Positions 35,299 to 45,988 of a stretch of DNA of 64,000 nucleotides are shown here, one piece after another. The notes below the pieces were generated by a model, which ran no database searches, had not been told where the DNA came from, and saw only the letters and a list, made by a program, of their open reading frames with translations. A program made the position numbers and the translations under genes. The DNA lies in the NCBI GenBank assembly GCA_964250225.1, contig CAXUEY010000008.1, forward strand, positions 5,566 through 69,565, in the 5' to 3' direction. This DNA comes from Paraktedonobacter sp964250225 (GTDB lineage: Bacteria; Chloroflexota; Ktedonobacteria; Ktedonobacterales; Ktedonobacteraceae). Within the stretch, counting starts at the first letter, position 1. The number at the start of each line of letters is the position of its first letter.

Positions 35299-35970
35299 AT
35301 GAACACGCTCTTTGAGGGAAGAGGGTCGGGATCTCCATATATAGAAGCGGTCTGGCGCGGTCGGGCTGGCAGTGATTATGCTCCTATTTGTCCGGCCTCC
35401 AGCCATTGGCATCTGCTCTTTCTCAGACAGAATGGAAGAGTCAAAGTCTTCGTGCAGGGGCCATTGACCAGAGCGACTCCTGTCACTCAGGCCGAGGGAA
35501 CTGAGTGGTTTGGCATCACGTTTCCACTTGGCACCTTTCTGTCCTCTGTGCCCGCGAGATCTCTCCTGGATGAACAGGCCACTTTGTCTCTCGCCGCAAA
35601 AACGTCCTTCGAGCTTGCCGGCTCAAGCTTCCAATTTCCTGACTATGAAAATGTCGAGACGTTTGTCGAAAGGCTGGTACGCGAGGATTTGCTGGTTTCT
35701 GACGAGACCGTGAAGGCGGTCTTAGCTGGCCAGCCACCGGCGATGTCATTGCGCACGGTGAGGCGTCGTTTCTTATTCGCAACCGGGCTCACGTACAAAG
35801 TGATCTCGCAAATCGAACGCGCGCAGCAGGCTCAGACTCTCCTGGAGCGGGGCGTTTCGCTGCTTGAGGCAGCGTATCAGGCTGGCTATGCCGATCAGTC
35901 GCATATGACCAGAGCGTTCAAGCATTTCATTGGATACACACCTGCTCAAATTGCTTATAGAGGGATATGA
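35299..35970 (+). CDS. AraC-family transcriptional regulator
   Basis: A 223-residue regulator. The last 100 residues form the double helix-turn-helix of AraC/XylS proteins, with SLRTVRRRFLFATG in the first half and the diagnostic AAYQAGYADQSHMTRAFKHF, then GYTPAQIAYR. The N-terminal 115 residues have the cupin-like beta pattern of AraC sensors (ASSHWHLLFLRQ, GTEWFGITFPLG) and resemble the group that acts on small redox or metal-linked genes. The start is fixed by CGGAGG before ATG 35299. Its target is unknown; neighbouring genes are convergent (FtsH) or decayed. Confidence 0.88.
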   Translation: MNTLFEGRGSGSPYIEAVWRGRAGSDYAPICPASSHWHLLFLRQNGRVKVFVQGPLTRATPVTQAEGTEWFGITFPLGTFLSSVPARSLLDEQATLSLAAKTSFELAGSSFQFPDYENVETFVERLVREDLLVSDETVKAVLAGQPPAMSLRTVRRRFLFATGLTYKVISQIERAQQAQTLLERGVSLLEAAYQAGYADQSHMTRAFKHFIGYTPAQIAYRGI

Positions 35971-36060
35971 CTCGTATCTGATTACTGTGTGCAAGCCCTC
36001 CACCAAATGGCCTGCCCACTCATCTGTCTGTTGCAGCAAACGAACGGTTTTGAGACAGCC

Positions 36061-38376
<2,316 letters not shown>

Positions 38377-39177
38377 GATGCATACACCTCTTTCAACTTC
38401 CACGGCGCGCCAATACTCAGCATCCTGCCCTCACTTCAACGCCGAGGAATTCTACAACTGCCCCACATCTTCCTCTCCCAGCCCGTCGGAGCACCTTCTT
38501 TTCGCGCTACTATTGATGCGCAGGAAAAGACCTTGTTGAGATGGATGAAATGAATCCGATCAGAAGGTTCTCGCCCCTGGACGACATAATTAAGTGTACA
38601 GATTTTTTAAAGGTAAGCCCAAGTATATTCGAGTATTCGGTACTTTTGTCTCACCAGCCAACCGCAAATCAATCCATATCTATCTGTATCACGCTGTTTC
38701 AGTGAGGTTCGCTACACATGAACATTCTTCCCAAAATATCTATAGTTTCTAATTTTACAGGCAACCCAAATAAAGAGAGGCCAGGCAAATCCCACCATGC
38801 CGGCCTCTCTTCCCGCGTTCCTCTAACCTCCTGAGAGGACGCCACATCCTTCGATCACAGAAGACAATTTCAACATGATCCACCCGTAGATACAACCCTC
38901 AACTCCTATCCCGATAGACCCCACTACATCTCATCCCCCTGCATACGCATCGCCTTCGCCACACTCATATAAGCCCTCACATTCCCTTCCTCTCCCAATT
39001 TGCAGACATTCTCATACACAAGACATGATAAAAAGCATCCATGAGAAAGACGTGAGCAAGGCATATTTTTGGGGGGTGAATTTACTCTGTTAATTTTGCT
39101 GAACCTGAAAGAATAGGATAGCGTGGTATAATAGGTAGATAGGGATGCTGCATTTCTGAATGGAGGTGAGCGTGGCT
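38377..39177. other. Long intergenic region between ftsH and the Uma2 gene
   Basis: About 800 bases with no supported gene, AT-rich in places. It holds a strong hairpin at 38773-38811 (AAGAGAGGCC with GGCCTCTCTT plus inner GGC/GCC), which on the - strand is followed by TTTATTTG and could terminate an unseen - strand transcript. A TATAAT at 39127-39132 lies 45 bases before the Uma2 start and is its probable -10 box. Confidence 0.5.
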
Positions 39178-39795
39178 ATGGAAGTCATGCATAACGAACT
39201 CGATGAATTGACAACGGTCACACCCGCGGACTGGATTTCGGGACCAGAGCAAGGTGACTGGACGTATGAGGCCTATGCAGCTCTAACGGATGATGGTAAG
39301 TGTTATGAGATTATGCAAGGAGTGCTTGTGATGTCACCTGCGCCCGATCTACCCCATCAGGATGTAGTTGGTGAAATTTTTGCGTATCTACGTGAGCGTG
39401 TGAAATTGAAGAGGTTAGGATTGGTGTTTCCATCCCCAGTGGATGTAGTTCTTAGCCCACATAATGTTTTTCAACCTGATGTAGTGGTCTTGCTAAAAGA
39501 GCACCTGGCGCAGGCTACAGGGAAACACATTGTTGGGGCACCAGATCTGGTGGTAGAAATCATTTCGCCAGCCAGTAAACTCTACGACCGGGTAAACAAA
39601 CATATGATATATGAGCAAGCTTGTATCCCTGAGTACTGGCTGGTGAATGTCAAAAAGCGCACAGTAGAACTTTTTTCTCTACAAAACAGCAAATATCATT
39701 CCCTCGGCGTGTTTAAAGGCGAACAAACGTTGCCTTCACGCATTGTGCCACAATTAACTGTAACAGTCGCACGCTTTTTTGATTTTGTGGAGTAA
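39178..39795 (+). CDS. Uma2-family protein (DUF820, PD-(D/E)XK nuclease fold)
   Basis: A 205-residue member of the Uma2 family, which is expanded in cyanobacteria and Chloroflexota. The core reads YEIMQGVLVMSPAP, then QPDVVVLL, DLVVEIISPAS and a later Lys/Tyr helix ending with EYWLVN, fitting the restriction-endonuclease-like fold with acidic residues in place. The function is unproven in any organism I know of; nuclease activity is inferred. AT-richer than neighbours. The start is fixed by GGAGGTGA eight bases upstream; earlier in-frame starts overlap that site. Confidence 0.85.
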   Translation: MEVMHNELDELTTVTPADWISGPEQGDWTYEAYAALTDDGKCYEIMQGVLVMSPAPDLPHQDVVGEIFAYLRERVKLKRLGLVFPSPVDVVLSPHNVFQPDVVVLLKEHLAQATGKHIVGAPDLVVEIISPASKLYDRVNKHMIYEQACIPEYWLVNVKKRTVELFSLQNSKYHSLGVFKGEQTLPSRIVPQLTVTVARFFDFVE

Positions 39796-39815
39796 CGTAT
39801 AAATTAGGCTAAAGC

Positions 39816-40166
39816 TCAAACTATCAGCCCGAATAAACGTCGCCAGTTAAAATTGAAGATGAAGTTGATGGCAATAACTGCTATGCAAAGGATAGCCATA
39901 CTCATCAATTTGGTAACCACCTGACCCATATCGGAAGAGCTGCCAGAGAGCACGGATAGAGAGCCGAGCAGTACAACCAGAGAGACAATGGCCAGGGCCA
40001 GGCGCTGCCCAGCCGAAGCACCTCGCTCCCCAGCCGACCAGCCTATTTTTTGCGCCGGCATTTGTGCTGAATGTTGATCGTAGCCCCCTGTATTCTCACC
40101 TAATGTAGGTGTGTACGCAGCCTGATAACCACGCTGTTCCTCGTCAAAATGCATCTGTTGTGACAT
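39816..40166 (-). CDS. Small two-helix membrane protein
   Basis: A 116-residue protein with a polar, Gln- and Tyr-rich 60-residue N-terminus and two C-terminal hydrophobic helices (LALAIVSLVVLLGSLSV and LMSMAILCIAVIAINFIFNF) ending in an Arg pair. I do not recognise the family; such proteins with a disordered cytosolic head are common in Ktedonobacteria. ATG 40166 follows AAAGG. It lies convergent with the Uma2 gene, ending 20 bases from its stop, and upstream of the MBL gene on the same strand order. Confidence 0.7.
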   Translation of the reverse strand: MSQQMHFDEEQRGYQAAYTPTLGENTGGYDQHSAQMPAQKIGWSAGERGASAGQRLALAIVSLVVLLGSLSVLSGSSSDMGQVVTKLMSMAILCIAVIAINFIFNFNWRRLFGLIV

Positions 40167-40239
40167 GGTGTTCCCGGACCTTTCTGATAGCATACGCTTG
40201 AAACCACTTTCCTATCATTACGAACGAGAAGACACCAGG

Positions 40240-40878
40240 TTACACTCGTTCAACCAGCGTATCCCAAAGATTACCGCGTTGCACAGGCTCACCATGCGCC
40301 GTACAGACCCAGTCAAAGGTGAAATGCTTGACCTCGTTTAGTGAGCGTTTCAACACGGCTTTGTCCCAGGTTATCAGACCCGGCGCGGGTTGCAATTTAC
40401 CTTTGCGGCTGGTGACCAGGTCGCCGCTGAACAGGGTTTCGCCAGAGAGAAACGAGACGTGACCGGGTGTATGTCCTGGCGTGGGGATGACCTCAATCCC
40501 GCCAATCTTTTGCCCAGGAGTGTACGTCTCATCGATCTGCGGTTTCTCAACCTTGATGATCGCTTGCATTAAGCGTTTAATGCCGGGACGATTGCGCTGA
40601 CCGAGAATATAAGGCACATCCTCCTGGGGTGCCCACAACTTCGCGCCTGACGCCTGCTGCAAGGCGCGAGCATTCCCAATATGATCGACATCGTGATGGG
40701 TCAGGAAAATATGAGCGATGTCCGTGGGCTTCAGTCCGAGCGTCTCCAACTCTGCCAGAATAGCCGCCGAACGTCCTGGAAAGCCGGTATCAATGAGAAT
40801 CGGTTCATCGCCCAGCACAAGATACACATAGCTCCCTCTGGTCGATTTCAAAAGATGAACACCCGTAGTGATCTCCAT
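40240..40878 (-). CDS. Metallo-beta-lactamase-fold hydrolase
   Basis: A 212-residue MBL-fold hydrolase. The zinc ligands are visible: THHDVDHIG (H-x-x-D-H core), GHTPGH, the bridging Asp in LFSGDLV and the final His in TAHGEP. The short length and DTGFPGRS strand are typical of small intracellular hydrolases of the glyoxalase II/lactonase-like branch; the substrate is unknown. The start at 40878 is chosen for AGGAGGT nine bases upstream. The next gene downstream is the small membrane protein. Confidence 0.88.
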   Translation of the reverse strand: MEITTGVHLLKSTRGSYVYLVLGDEPILIDTGFPGRSAAILAELETLGLKPTDIAHIFLTHHDVDHIGNARALQQASGAKLWAPQEDVPYILGQRNRPGIKRLMQAIIKVEKPQIDETYTPGQKIGGIEVIPTPGHTPGHVSFLSGETLFSGDLVTSRKGKLQPAPGLITWDKAVLKRSLNEVKHFTFDWVCTAHGEPVQRGNLWDTLVERV

Positions 40879-40989
40879 AAGCGCAGTACCTCCTTTTTTC
40901 TTTGGAGAGATTGTCAGGTCAGAAAAAGTCCTTTTCCCCATTATATCCCGTTGATCGGTCAAAATAGCTCACCAGTACTTTTAGATTAA

Positions 40990-42237
40990 CTACTCAGCTT
41001 TTCTGGCCCCGCGAATAGGCCGATTACCTGTCATCAGCAACGCGAGGAGCAGTACACCAACCCAGGAGATCAATAACGTTGGCACTGGACCCACAGATTG
41101 CAATAGAAAGCCAGTGAGAAGCAAGCCCAATGGGCGCGCGAAACCTGGAAAAATGCGGCAGGCGGCGATGACCCGGCCACGCAATACGTCGGGGATCAGT
41201 GAGAGGCGATAGCTGAAATACGGCACATCCTCAATTGGATCAGCGAAACCCACCCCAAACTCTACCAGCCCCATGAGCAGCGGTACAGGTATCAGCACAT
41301 AAAGCGGCCACAGGATGGCAAAGAGCCATCTGCAAAGCAGAATTGCCTGCCCTACGCTCAAATGCTTCTCCCAGAAAGGCGTCAGCAGAGAACTCACAAT
41401 CGAGCCGATCCCTCCAAAAGCAAAGATCACGCCAATAACGACAGGCGAAGCGCCGCGCTGCTGAGCCAGCACGAGAATAGCTAATATATTGCCAGAGAGG
41501 ATAAATGCGCCTGGCACTGTAAATAGCATCATAGTGCGCACAAAAGGCTGTTGCCACATCCAGGCAAGGCCCTCGCGGATCTCTGCCAGCAGATGAGGCC
41601 GCTCGCTGCTGCGCTCACCCTGAAACGGCGCGCGGATCAACAGAAGCGAGATGATTGAGACTGCATAAGAAATGGCGTCCGCGATAAAAGGGAACATCTG
41701 GCTCAAGGTGAAGAGCAGACCGGAGAGCGACGGCCCACACAACGCGGTGGTTCCCTCCATAAACTCCTCCTGGGCTAGAGCCGAGGAGAGCTGTTCACGC
41801 GCCACCACTTGCCCCAGACTGGCTGTGTACGCCAGACCAAAGAGCATGGCCAGTATCCCTTCCAGAAAGGCATTGATCCCAAGTTGATAGATGCTCAAGC
41901 GACCCAGCACGAAGGCCAGCGGAATACTGGCTACACTCAAAAAACGGCCCAGTTCACAGAACAGCATCACGCGTTTGCGGTCCCAGCGATCCACCAGCAC
42001 CCCGGCTGGCAGCGAGAAGAGACCAACAGGCAGGGAACGCAGAGCCGCGACAATCCCTGCCTGCGCTGGCGAATGAGTCACAGCCAGCACCAGCAAAGGG
42101 AAAGCCAGCTCGGAGACACCACTACCAATCGTCGAGACGGCCTGTCCACTCCAGAGCAACAGATAATCGCGGTTGCGCCAGATAGAAACCTTTTTCGCTC
42201 GTTCCACCTGCGCAGTTTTATTGTGCGTCATTGTCAT
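40990..42237 (-). CDS. MFS exporter
   Basis: A 415-residue major facilitator with 12 predicted membrane helices, of the MFS_3/enterobactin-exporter-like group (drug or siderophore efflux). The motif A-like loop between helices 2 and 3 reads GVLVDRWDRKRVM, and the N-terminus RNRDYLLLWSGQAVSTIGS is characteristic of this group. The likely start is 42237, with GAAGGA upstream; an earlier Met at 42252 is possible. It is divergent from glycogen synthase and not obviously linked to it. Substrate unknown. Confidence 0.88.
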   Translation of the reverse strand: MTMTHNKTAQVERAKKVSIWRNRDYLLLWSGQAVSTIGSGVSELAFPLLVLAVTHSPAQAGIVAALRSLPVGLFSLPAGVLVDRWDRKRVMLFCELGRFLSVASIPLAFVLGRLSIYQLGINAFLEGILAMLFGLAYTASLGQVVAREQLSSALAQEEFMEGTTALCGPSLSGLLFTLSQMFPFIADAISYAVSIISLLLIRAPFQGERSSERPHLLAEIREGLAWMWQQPFVRTMMLFTVPGAFILSGNILAILVLAQQRGASPVVIGVIFAFGGIGSIVSSLLTPFWEKHLSVGQAILLCRWLFAILWPLYVLIPVPLLMGLVEFGVGFADPIEDVPYFSYRLSLIPDVLRGRVIAACRIFPGFARPLGLLLTGFLLQSVGPVPTLLISWVGVLLLALLMTGNRPIRGARKAE

Positions 42238-42807
42238 ACTCAATCCTTCCATGCAACAGAAAAGGTGCGAACAACGGGCAAACATGCACAATCTCAACTG
42301 CGGGATGGAGCGCGAGGCTCTCTTATCAACAAAGCTGCCTATCAGGAGCAGGAGAGCACAGCGTTCTCAATACCAAAGGAATGCAAATAATCTAGAAAAG
42401 CCGGGCAAGCCAACAAACAGTGAGATGGTATGTTTCCCGGCTATAAGAAAAACAAGGAGCGTGCGTGAGGGAGAAAATGGCAGCCAGCACCCCATACCTC
42501 AGTCTGTATCGTGGCTGAGCAGTATGAACAGTTGCGGCACCATTGTTCTGCCGTACAAACCAAAAGTGCCGGGCTTATACGGCGTTGGCGCGGCCATTGC
42601 ACATCCGATGGCGATGGATCATCCATTCGGGGGTTTTCAGCCCCGCTGTGAAAGGTGTGAACTTCATGCACGCATGATAGCATGGCGTGTGTTCCGGCGT
42701 CAACAAACCACGCGCGCTCTACGCGCAGGCGGATCTCGCGTATGCTATACTATGAACACATGTGAGACATACTTAAACAATTTGTGCCCTGTGGGAAAGA
42801 GAAATTC
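42238..42807. promoter_or_regulatory. Divergent intergenic region with glgA promoter
   Basis: No gene is supported in these 570 bases. An extended -10 box TGC-TATACT lies at 42743-42751, 57 bases before the glgA start. A GCGCG-CTCTA-CGCGC dyad (42712-42726) overlaps the -35 position and may be an operator. A longer dyad, AGCCGGG (42399-42405) with TGTTTCCCGGCT (42431-42442) pairing also AAACA, lies 150 bases in front of the MFS gene. Confidence 0.45.
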
Positions 42808-44277
42808 ATGCAAAATGAACAGCACCTTAAAATTTATATACTTGCCGCTGAAATTGTCCCCTTTGCGAAGGCCGGCGGGATGGCCGATGTGGTGGGTGCT
42901 TTGCCCAAAGTTCTGAAGGCATTGGGACACGATGTGCGCCTGGTGATGCCGCGCTATACTCAAGTAAAACCCGAACGGTTCCATCTCCAAACGGTGCTTG
43001 AGGCGGTTTCTGTGAACATTGGCCCGTATCAAGAACAGGTGCGCGTGCTCCAGGGCACGATTGGCGAGGATATCCCCGTGTATTTCATCGACGCTCCACG
43101 CTACTTTGAACGCGAAAATATCTACGGCTATACCGACGATGGCGAACGCTTTATTCTCTTCTGCAAGGCCGCGCTGGAGGCTGTGCGCGCGCTTGGCTGG
43201 TCCCCGGATGTGATCCACTGTAACGACTGGCAGACGGGGATTGTCCCCAACTGGATGCATACTCTCTATCGCGATGATCCTGTGTTTGCTGACTCAGCGA
43301 CGGTCTATACCATTCACAATCTAGCGTACCAGGGTATTTTTGGCCGCCGTATTCTGGAGGTGGCTGGCGTTACGGCAGGCGGGTTCCTCTATCCTCAGAT
43401 CGTTGAACTGGCCAATGTGGTCGATATCATGGGGCGCGGCATCCTCTTCTCCGACGCGATTACGACGGTGAGCGAACGCTACGCCCAGGAGATCCTGACT
43501 CCACCTTTTGGCGAGAAGCTGGATCATCTGCTGCGCTCGCGGCGTGACCGGCTCTTCGGCATTCTCAACGGCATCGATTACCAGGAGCTGGACCCGGCCA
43601 CCGATCACTATATTCGCGCGCGCTTTGACGCGCACTCTTTGGAGAAACGCGCCGACAATAAACGTGTCCTGCAAGAGCGCGCGCATTTTCCCATCAAACC
43701 CGATGTGCCGCTGCTGGCTATGATCTCGCGTCTGGCCGATTCTAAAGGGTTTGACCTGATTGCGCAGATCGCCCAGCCGCTTTTTGCGCAGGGCGTCCAG
43801 ATGATTGTGCTGGGCATCGGCGATCAACAGTATCACGAGCTTTTTCAATCACTGGCGGCTCGCTACCCCGAACAGGCAGCGATTTTCCTGACCTTTAATT
43901 CTGATCTGGCCCAGGCAATCTATGCCGGGTGCGATATGTTTTTGATGCCCTCGCGCTTTGAACCCTGTGGGCTGGGCCAGTTGATTGCGATGCGCTACGG
44001 CGGCGTCCCCGTAGTGCGCAGCGTGGGCGGTCTGGCCGACACCGTTGAAGAATACGACCCCAATACCGGCTCCGGCAATGGCTTTACTTTCACCAACTAC
44101 GACCCCTGGGAATTTTTCGCCGCGATTGTGCGCGCCATCGAACTCTATCGCTTCAAAGATGCCTGGCACGTGCTTCAGCAGCGCTGCATGGCCGCAGACC
44201 ACTCCTGGCAAGCCTCAGCGCGCCGCTATGTCGAGGTTTATCACCAGGCCATCGAGTTTCACCACAGTGGAAAATAG
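42808..44277 (+). CDS. glgA: Glycogen synthase (ADP-glucose, GT5)
   Basis: A 489-residue GT-B glucosyltransferase that adds glucose from ADP-glucose to glycogen chains (EC 2.4.1.21). The N-terminal K-x-G-G loop reads FAKAGGMADVVGALPK, and the C-terminal block SRFEPCGLGQLIAMRYGGVPVVRSVGGLADTV contains the family's E-x7-E-like nucleotide-sugar site. Full length with no gaps. ATG 42808 is chosen over a GTG eight codons earlier because the conserved N-terminus starts right after it. A hairpin follows the stop. Together with the GH57 enzyme and the sugar kinase it points to glycogen storage. Confidence 0.95.
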   Translation: MQNEQHLKIYILAAEIVPFAKAGGMADVVGALPKVLKALGHDVRLVMPRYTQVKPERFHLQTVLEAVSVNIGPYQEQVRVLQGTIGEDIPVYFIDAPRYFERENIYGYTDDGERFILFCKAALEAVRALGWSPDVIHCNDWQTGIVPNWMHTLYRDDPVFADSATVYTIHNLAYQGIFGRRILEVAGVTAGGFLYPQIVELANVVDIMGRGILFSDAITTVSERYAQEILTPPFGEKLDHLLRSRRDRLFGILNGIDYQELDPATDHYIRARFDAHSLEKRADNKRVLQERAHFPIKPDVPLLAMISRLADSKGFDLIAQIAQPLFAQGVQMIVLGIGDQQYHELFQSLAARYPEQAAIFLTFNSDLAQAIYAGCDMFLMPSRFEPCGLGQLIAMRYGGVPVVRSVGGLADTVEEYDPNTGSGNGFTFTNYDPWEFFAAIVRAIELYRFKDAWHVLQQRCMAADHSWQASARRYVEVYHQAIEFHHSGK

Positions 44278-44280
44278 GAG

Positions 44281-44306
44281 ATCGGGCATACTCCCTATAG
44301 CCCGAT
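44281..44306 (+). terminator. Hairpin after glgA
   Basis: ATCGGGC (44281-44287) pairs with GCCCGAT (44300-44306), starting four bases after the stop codon. The U-rich tail is weak (AGTTCT). Confidence 0.5.
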
Positions 44307-44317
44307 AGTTCTAGAGC

Positions 44318-44346
44318 TTGACCCTGCATCGGCCAAACGTTATACT
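44318..44346 (+). promoter_or_regulatory. Promoter of the sigma-like gene
   Basis: TTGACC at 44318-44323, 17-bp spacer, TATACT at 44341-44346; transcription would start about 35 bases before the GTG start. Confidence 0.75.
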
Positions 44347-44388
44347 ATACCCGGTTCATGTAGACGGGCATAGGAGGAGATTACAAAC

Positions 44389-45270
44389 GTGGCACAGGAT
44401 GTTAAACGGGCCGAGGATATTTCACCACATATGTTACCCTCGGAGACTTTTTTTGCGGAACGTCGGGCCGCCCTGACCCGACAATATTACGCACTGCCAG
44501 CATATGGCTCGCGCGCTTTCTGGACCCATCTTGAGGGGCGTCAGGAAGACACACAGACTCTACCGCTGGAAGTGCTGGTGAAAGTGGTGCGCGAGGCGGA
44601 CGCGCGCGATGACAAAAAGACCAGGCGTCGGCTCTGCACGATCATCCTTGCACGTGTGCAGACCTCAAATGAGCAATGGGTCCGCCAGGTGCTGGCCAGC
44701 ATCTATGTGCAGGCCGATGAACGGCGCGACATGGTCGCCGATCTCTACGCTGACCTCTGCGAGCTGCTGTTGCGCACATTGATAGACCCCAACCAGACTT
44801 TCTGGGAAGAAAATTTTCTGCACAGCCTGCGTTTTGCCCGCCAACACGCTTATAAGAGTTTTTTGCGGCGCGAAGGACACCTGATCTCTAACTCAGGCAG
44901 GCGCGTGCCGCGTAGCTTGCTTGAAAGCCTGGAGCACTTTAGCAAACCAACACGCAAAAAATGGTTTAGCCGCGATGAAGATGCGGACCAGACCAATAGC
45001 ACAAGCACACTGGATATTCGCGATGAACGCGCGGAACAGGCGTTTGAGCAGGTGGAACAGGCAGATCTTCTGGCGACGCTGATGCTTCTACCTATGCATC
45101 AACGCACAGTTGTCTGGCTGATTTTTTTTGAAGGACACACCACGAAAACCGTGAGTACATTATTAAAAACTTCAGGGCGTACAGTGCGCAATCGCTTGCG
45201 CGCAGCGCTCACACAATTGCGCGAGGTTTTTGAAGCCGAGCAGGAGGTGGTCGATGGAGAAGGCGCGTGA
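44389..45270 (+). CDS. Sigma-70-family-like factor
   Basis: A 293-residue protein whose C-terminal part (about 225-280) matches sigma region 4: DLLATLMLLPMHQRTVVWLI, then a helix-turn-helix in TVSTLLKTSGRTVRNRLRAAL. The middle (residues ~100-160) has the helical look of region 2 (YADLCELLLRTL, FWEENFLHSLRFARQHAY) but is divergent, and the N-terminal 90 residues are an extension not seen in ECF factors. It starts with GTG, behind AGGAGGAG. The stop overlaps the next gene by 17 bases. Being co-transcribed with an unknown partner suggests a regulator pair, possibly an anti-sigma system. Confidence 0.7.
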   Translation: MAQDVKRAEDISPHMLPSETFFAERRAALTRQYYALPAYGSRAFWTHLEGRQEDTQTLPLEVLVKVVREADARDDKKTRRRLCTIILARVQTSNEQWVRQVLASIYVQADERRDMVADLYADLCELLLRTLIDPNQTFWEENFLHSLRFARQHAYKSFLRREGHLISNSGRRVPRSLLESLEHFSKPTRKKWFSRDEDADQTNSTSTLDIRDERAEQAFEQVEQADLLATLMLLPMHQRTVVWLIFFEGHTTKTVSTLLKTSGRTVRNRLRAALTQLREVFEAEQEVVDGEGA

Positions 45271-45874
45271 AGAGACGCTGATGCGCATCACCGCACAGTT
45301 TGTAGCTGAGCAGGAGTCCGGCCAGGGGCCGCGCCTGGAAGATTACGCACAGCGCTACCCCCAATATGTGGATGAGATTGCAGATTTTGTGACGTATTAT
45401 TACGCGGTTGAAGCGGGTCTGCCAACGGATACTACGTCAGTCCCTTCGCTTTCCCCCAGTTCGCTGGCAGCATTGGACCGGGCCTGGGAGCGTGTGGACG
45501 CGTTGCCAGCCTCCGAATCGTCGGCTTTAGCCACGCTGGCACGCCACAAACGCTATACACTGACCCAACTGGCGGATACGCTGGACCTCAGCGTGGATCT
45601 CGTCGAGCAATTGGCCCGGCGCCAACTTGAACCGGCCACGCTACCCTACGAACTCTTACAACGCCTGGCCTATGCGCTGACACAATCGATCAGCGTGGTG
45701 CGCCAGGCTCTGGGCATCCTCGACCCGCCCGCGACGCCCATGCTCGCCGAGGCACGCGCATCCTACAAACTTCCACCTCGGCAAAGCTTTCGCACGGCAA
45801 TGGAGGCCAGCCCACAGTTATCCGCTTCCCAGAAAGGTCTCTGGCAGATGGTTCTGGAGCGCGAAGGGTTGTAG
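45254..45874 (+). CDS. Probable partner protein of the sigma-like factor
   Basis: A 206-residue soluble protein that I do not recognise. The N-terminal 60 residues contain LEDYAQRYPQYVDEIADFV, resembling the short helical region found in Ktedonobacterial zinc-finger or kinase-linked proteins, and a later segment (YTLTQLADTLDLSVDLVEQLARR) looks like a HTH. The ATG lies inside the 3' end of the sigma-like gene, with CAGGAGGTG upstream, so the two are translationally coupled. No membrane segment, so it is not a classical membrane anti-sigma factor. A partner or co-regulator role is inferred from the overlap only. Confidence 0.65.
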   Translation: MEKAREETLMRITAQFVAEQESGQGPRLEDYAQRYPQYVDEIADFVTYYYAVEAGLPTDTTSVPSLSPSSLAALDRAWERVDALPASESSALATLARHKRYTLTQLADTLDLSVDLVEQLARRQLEPATLPYELLQRLAYALTQSISVVRQALGILDPPATPMLAEARASYKLPPRQSFRTAMEASPQLSASQKGLWQMVLEREGL

Positions 45875-45879
45875 ATTCC

Positions 45880-45943
45880 TGCTATTGTATGTGCGTCGTG
45901 CTCCAAATTGGGAATTTTGGAGCACGGCGCACATACAATAGCA
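45880..45943. repeat. 28-bp RNA hairpin after the sigma partner gene
   Basis: Starting five bases after the stop codon, a 28-bp stem is formed by the left arm TGCTATTGTATGTGCGTCGT and eight more bases with its complement at 45916-45943, with only one G-U wobble and an 8-base loop (TTGGGAAT). It has no U-tract. The arms are far longer than needed for termination and lie between co-directional genes, like the hairpin at 10521. Confidence 0.8.
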
Positions 45944-45988
45944 TGGCATTCTGTTATATCATGAGAGAAAAAGTGGAAGTTTGCCATC

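Noticed and set aside
35057..35302. An 81-codon frame before the AraC gene
   Set aside because: Low-complexity, Ser-rich, overlaps the dyad and the AraC ribosome site; no start signal.
42173..42916. A 247-codon + strand frame across the MFS/glgA gap
   Set aside because: It overlaps both the MFS 5' end (antisense) and glgA in another frame, and has no coding character.
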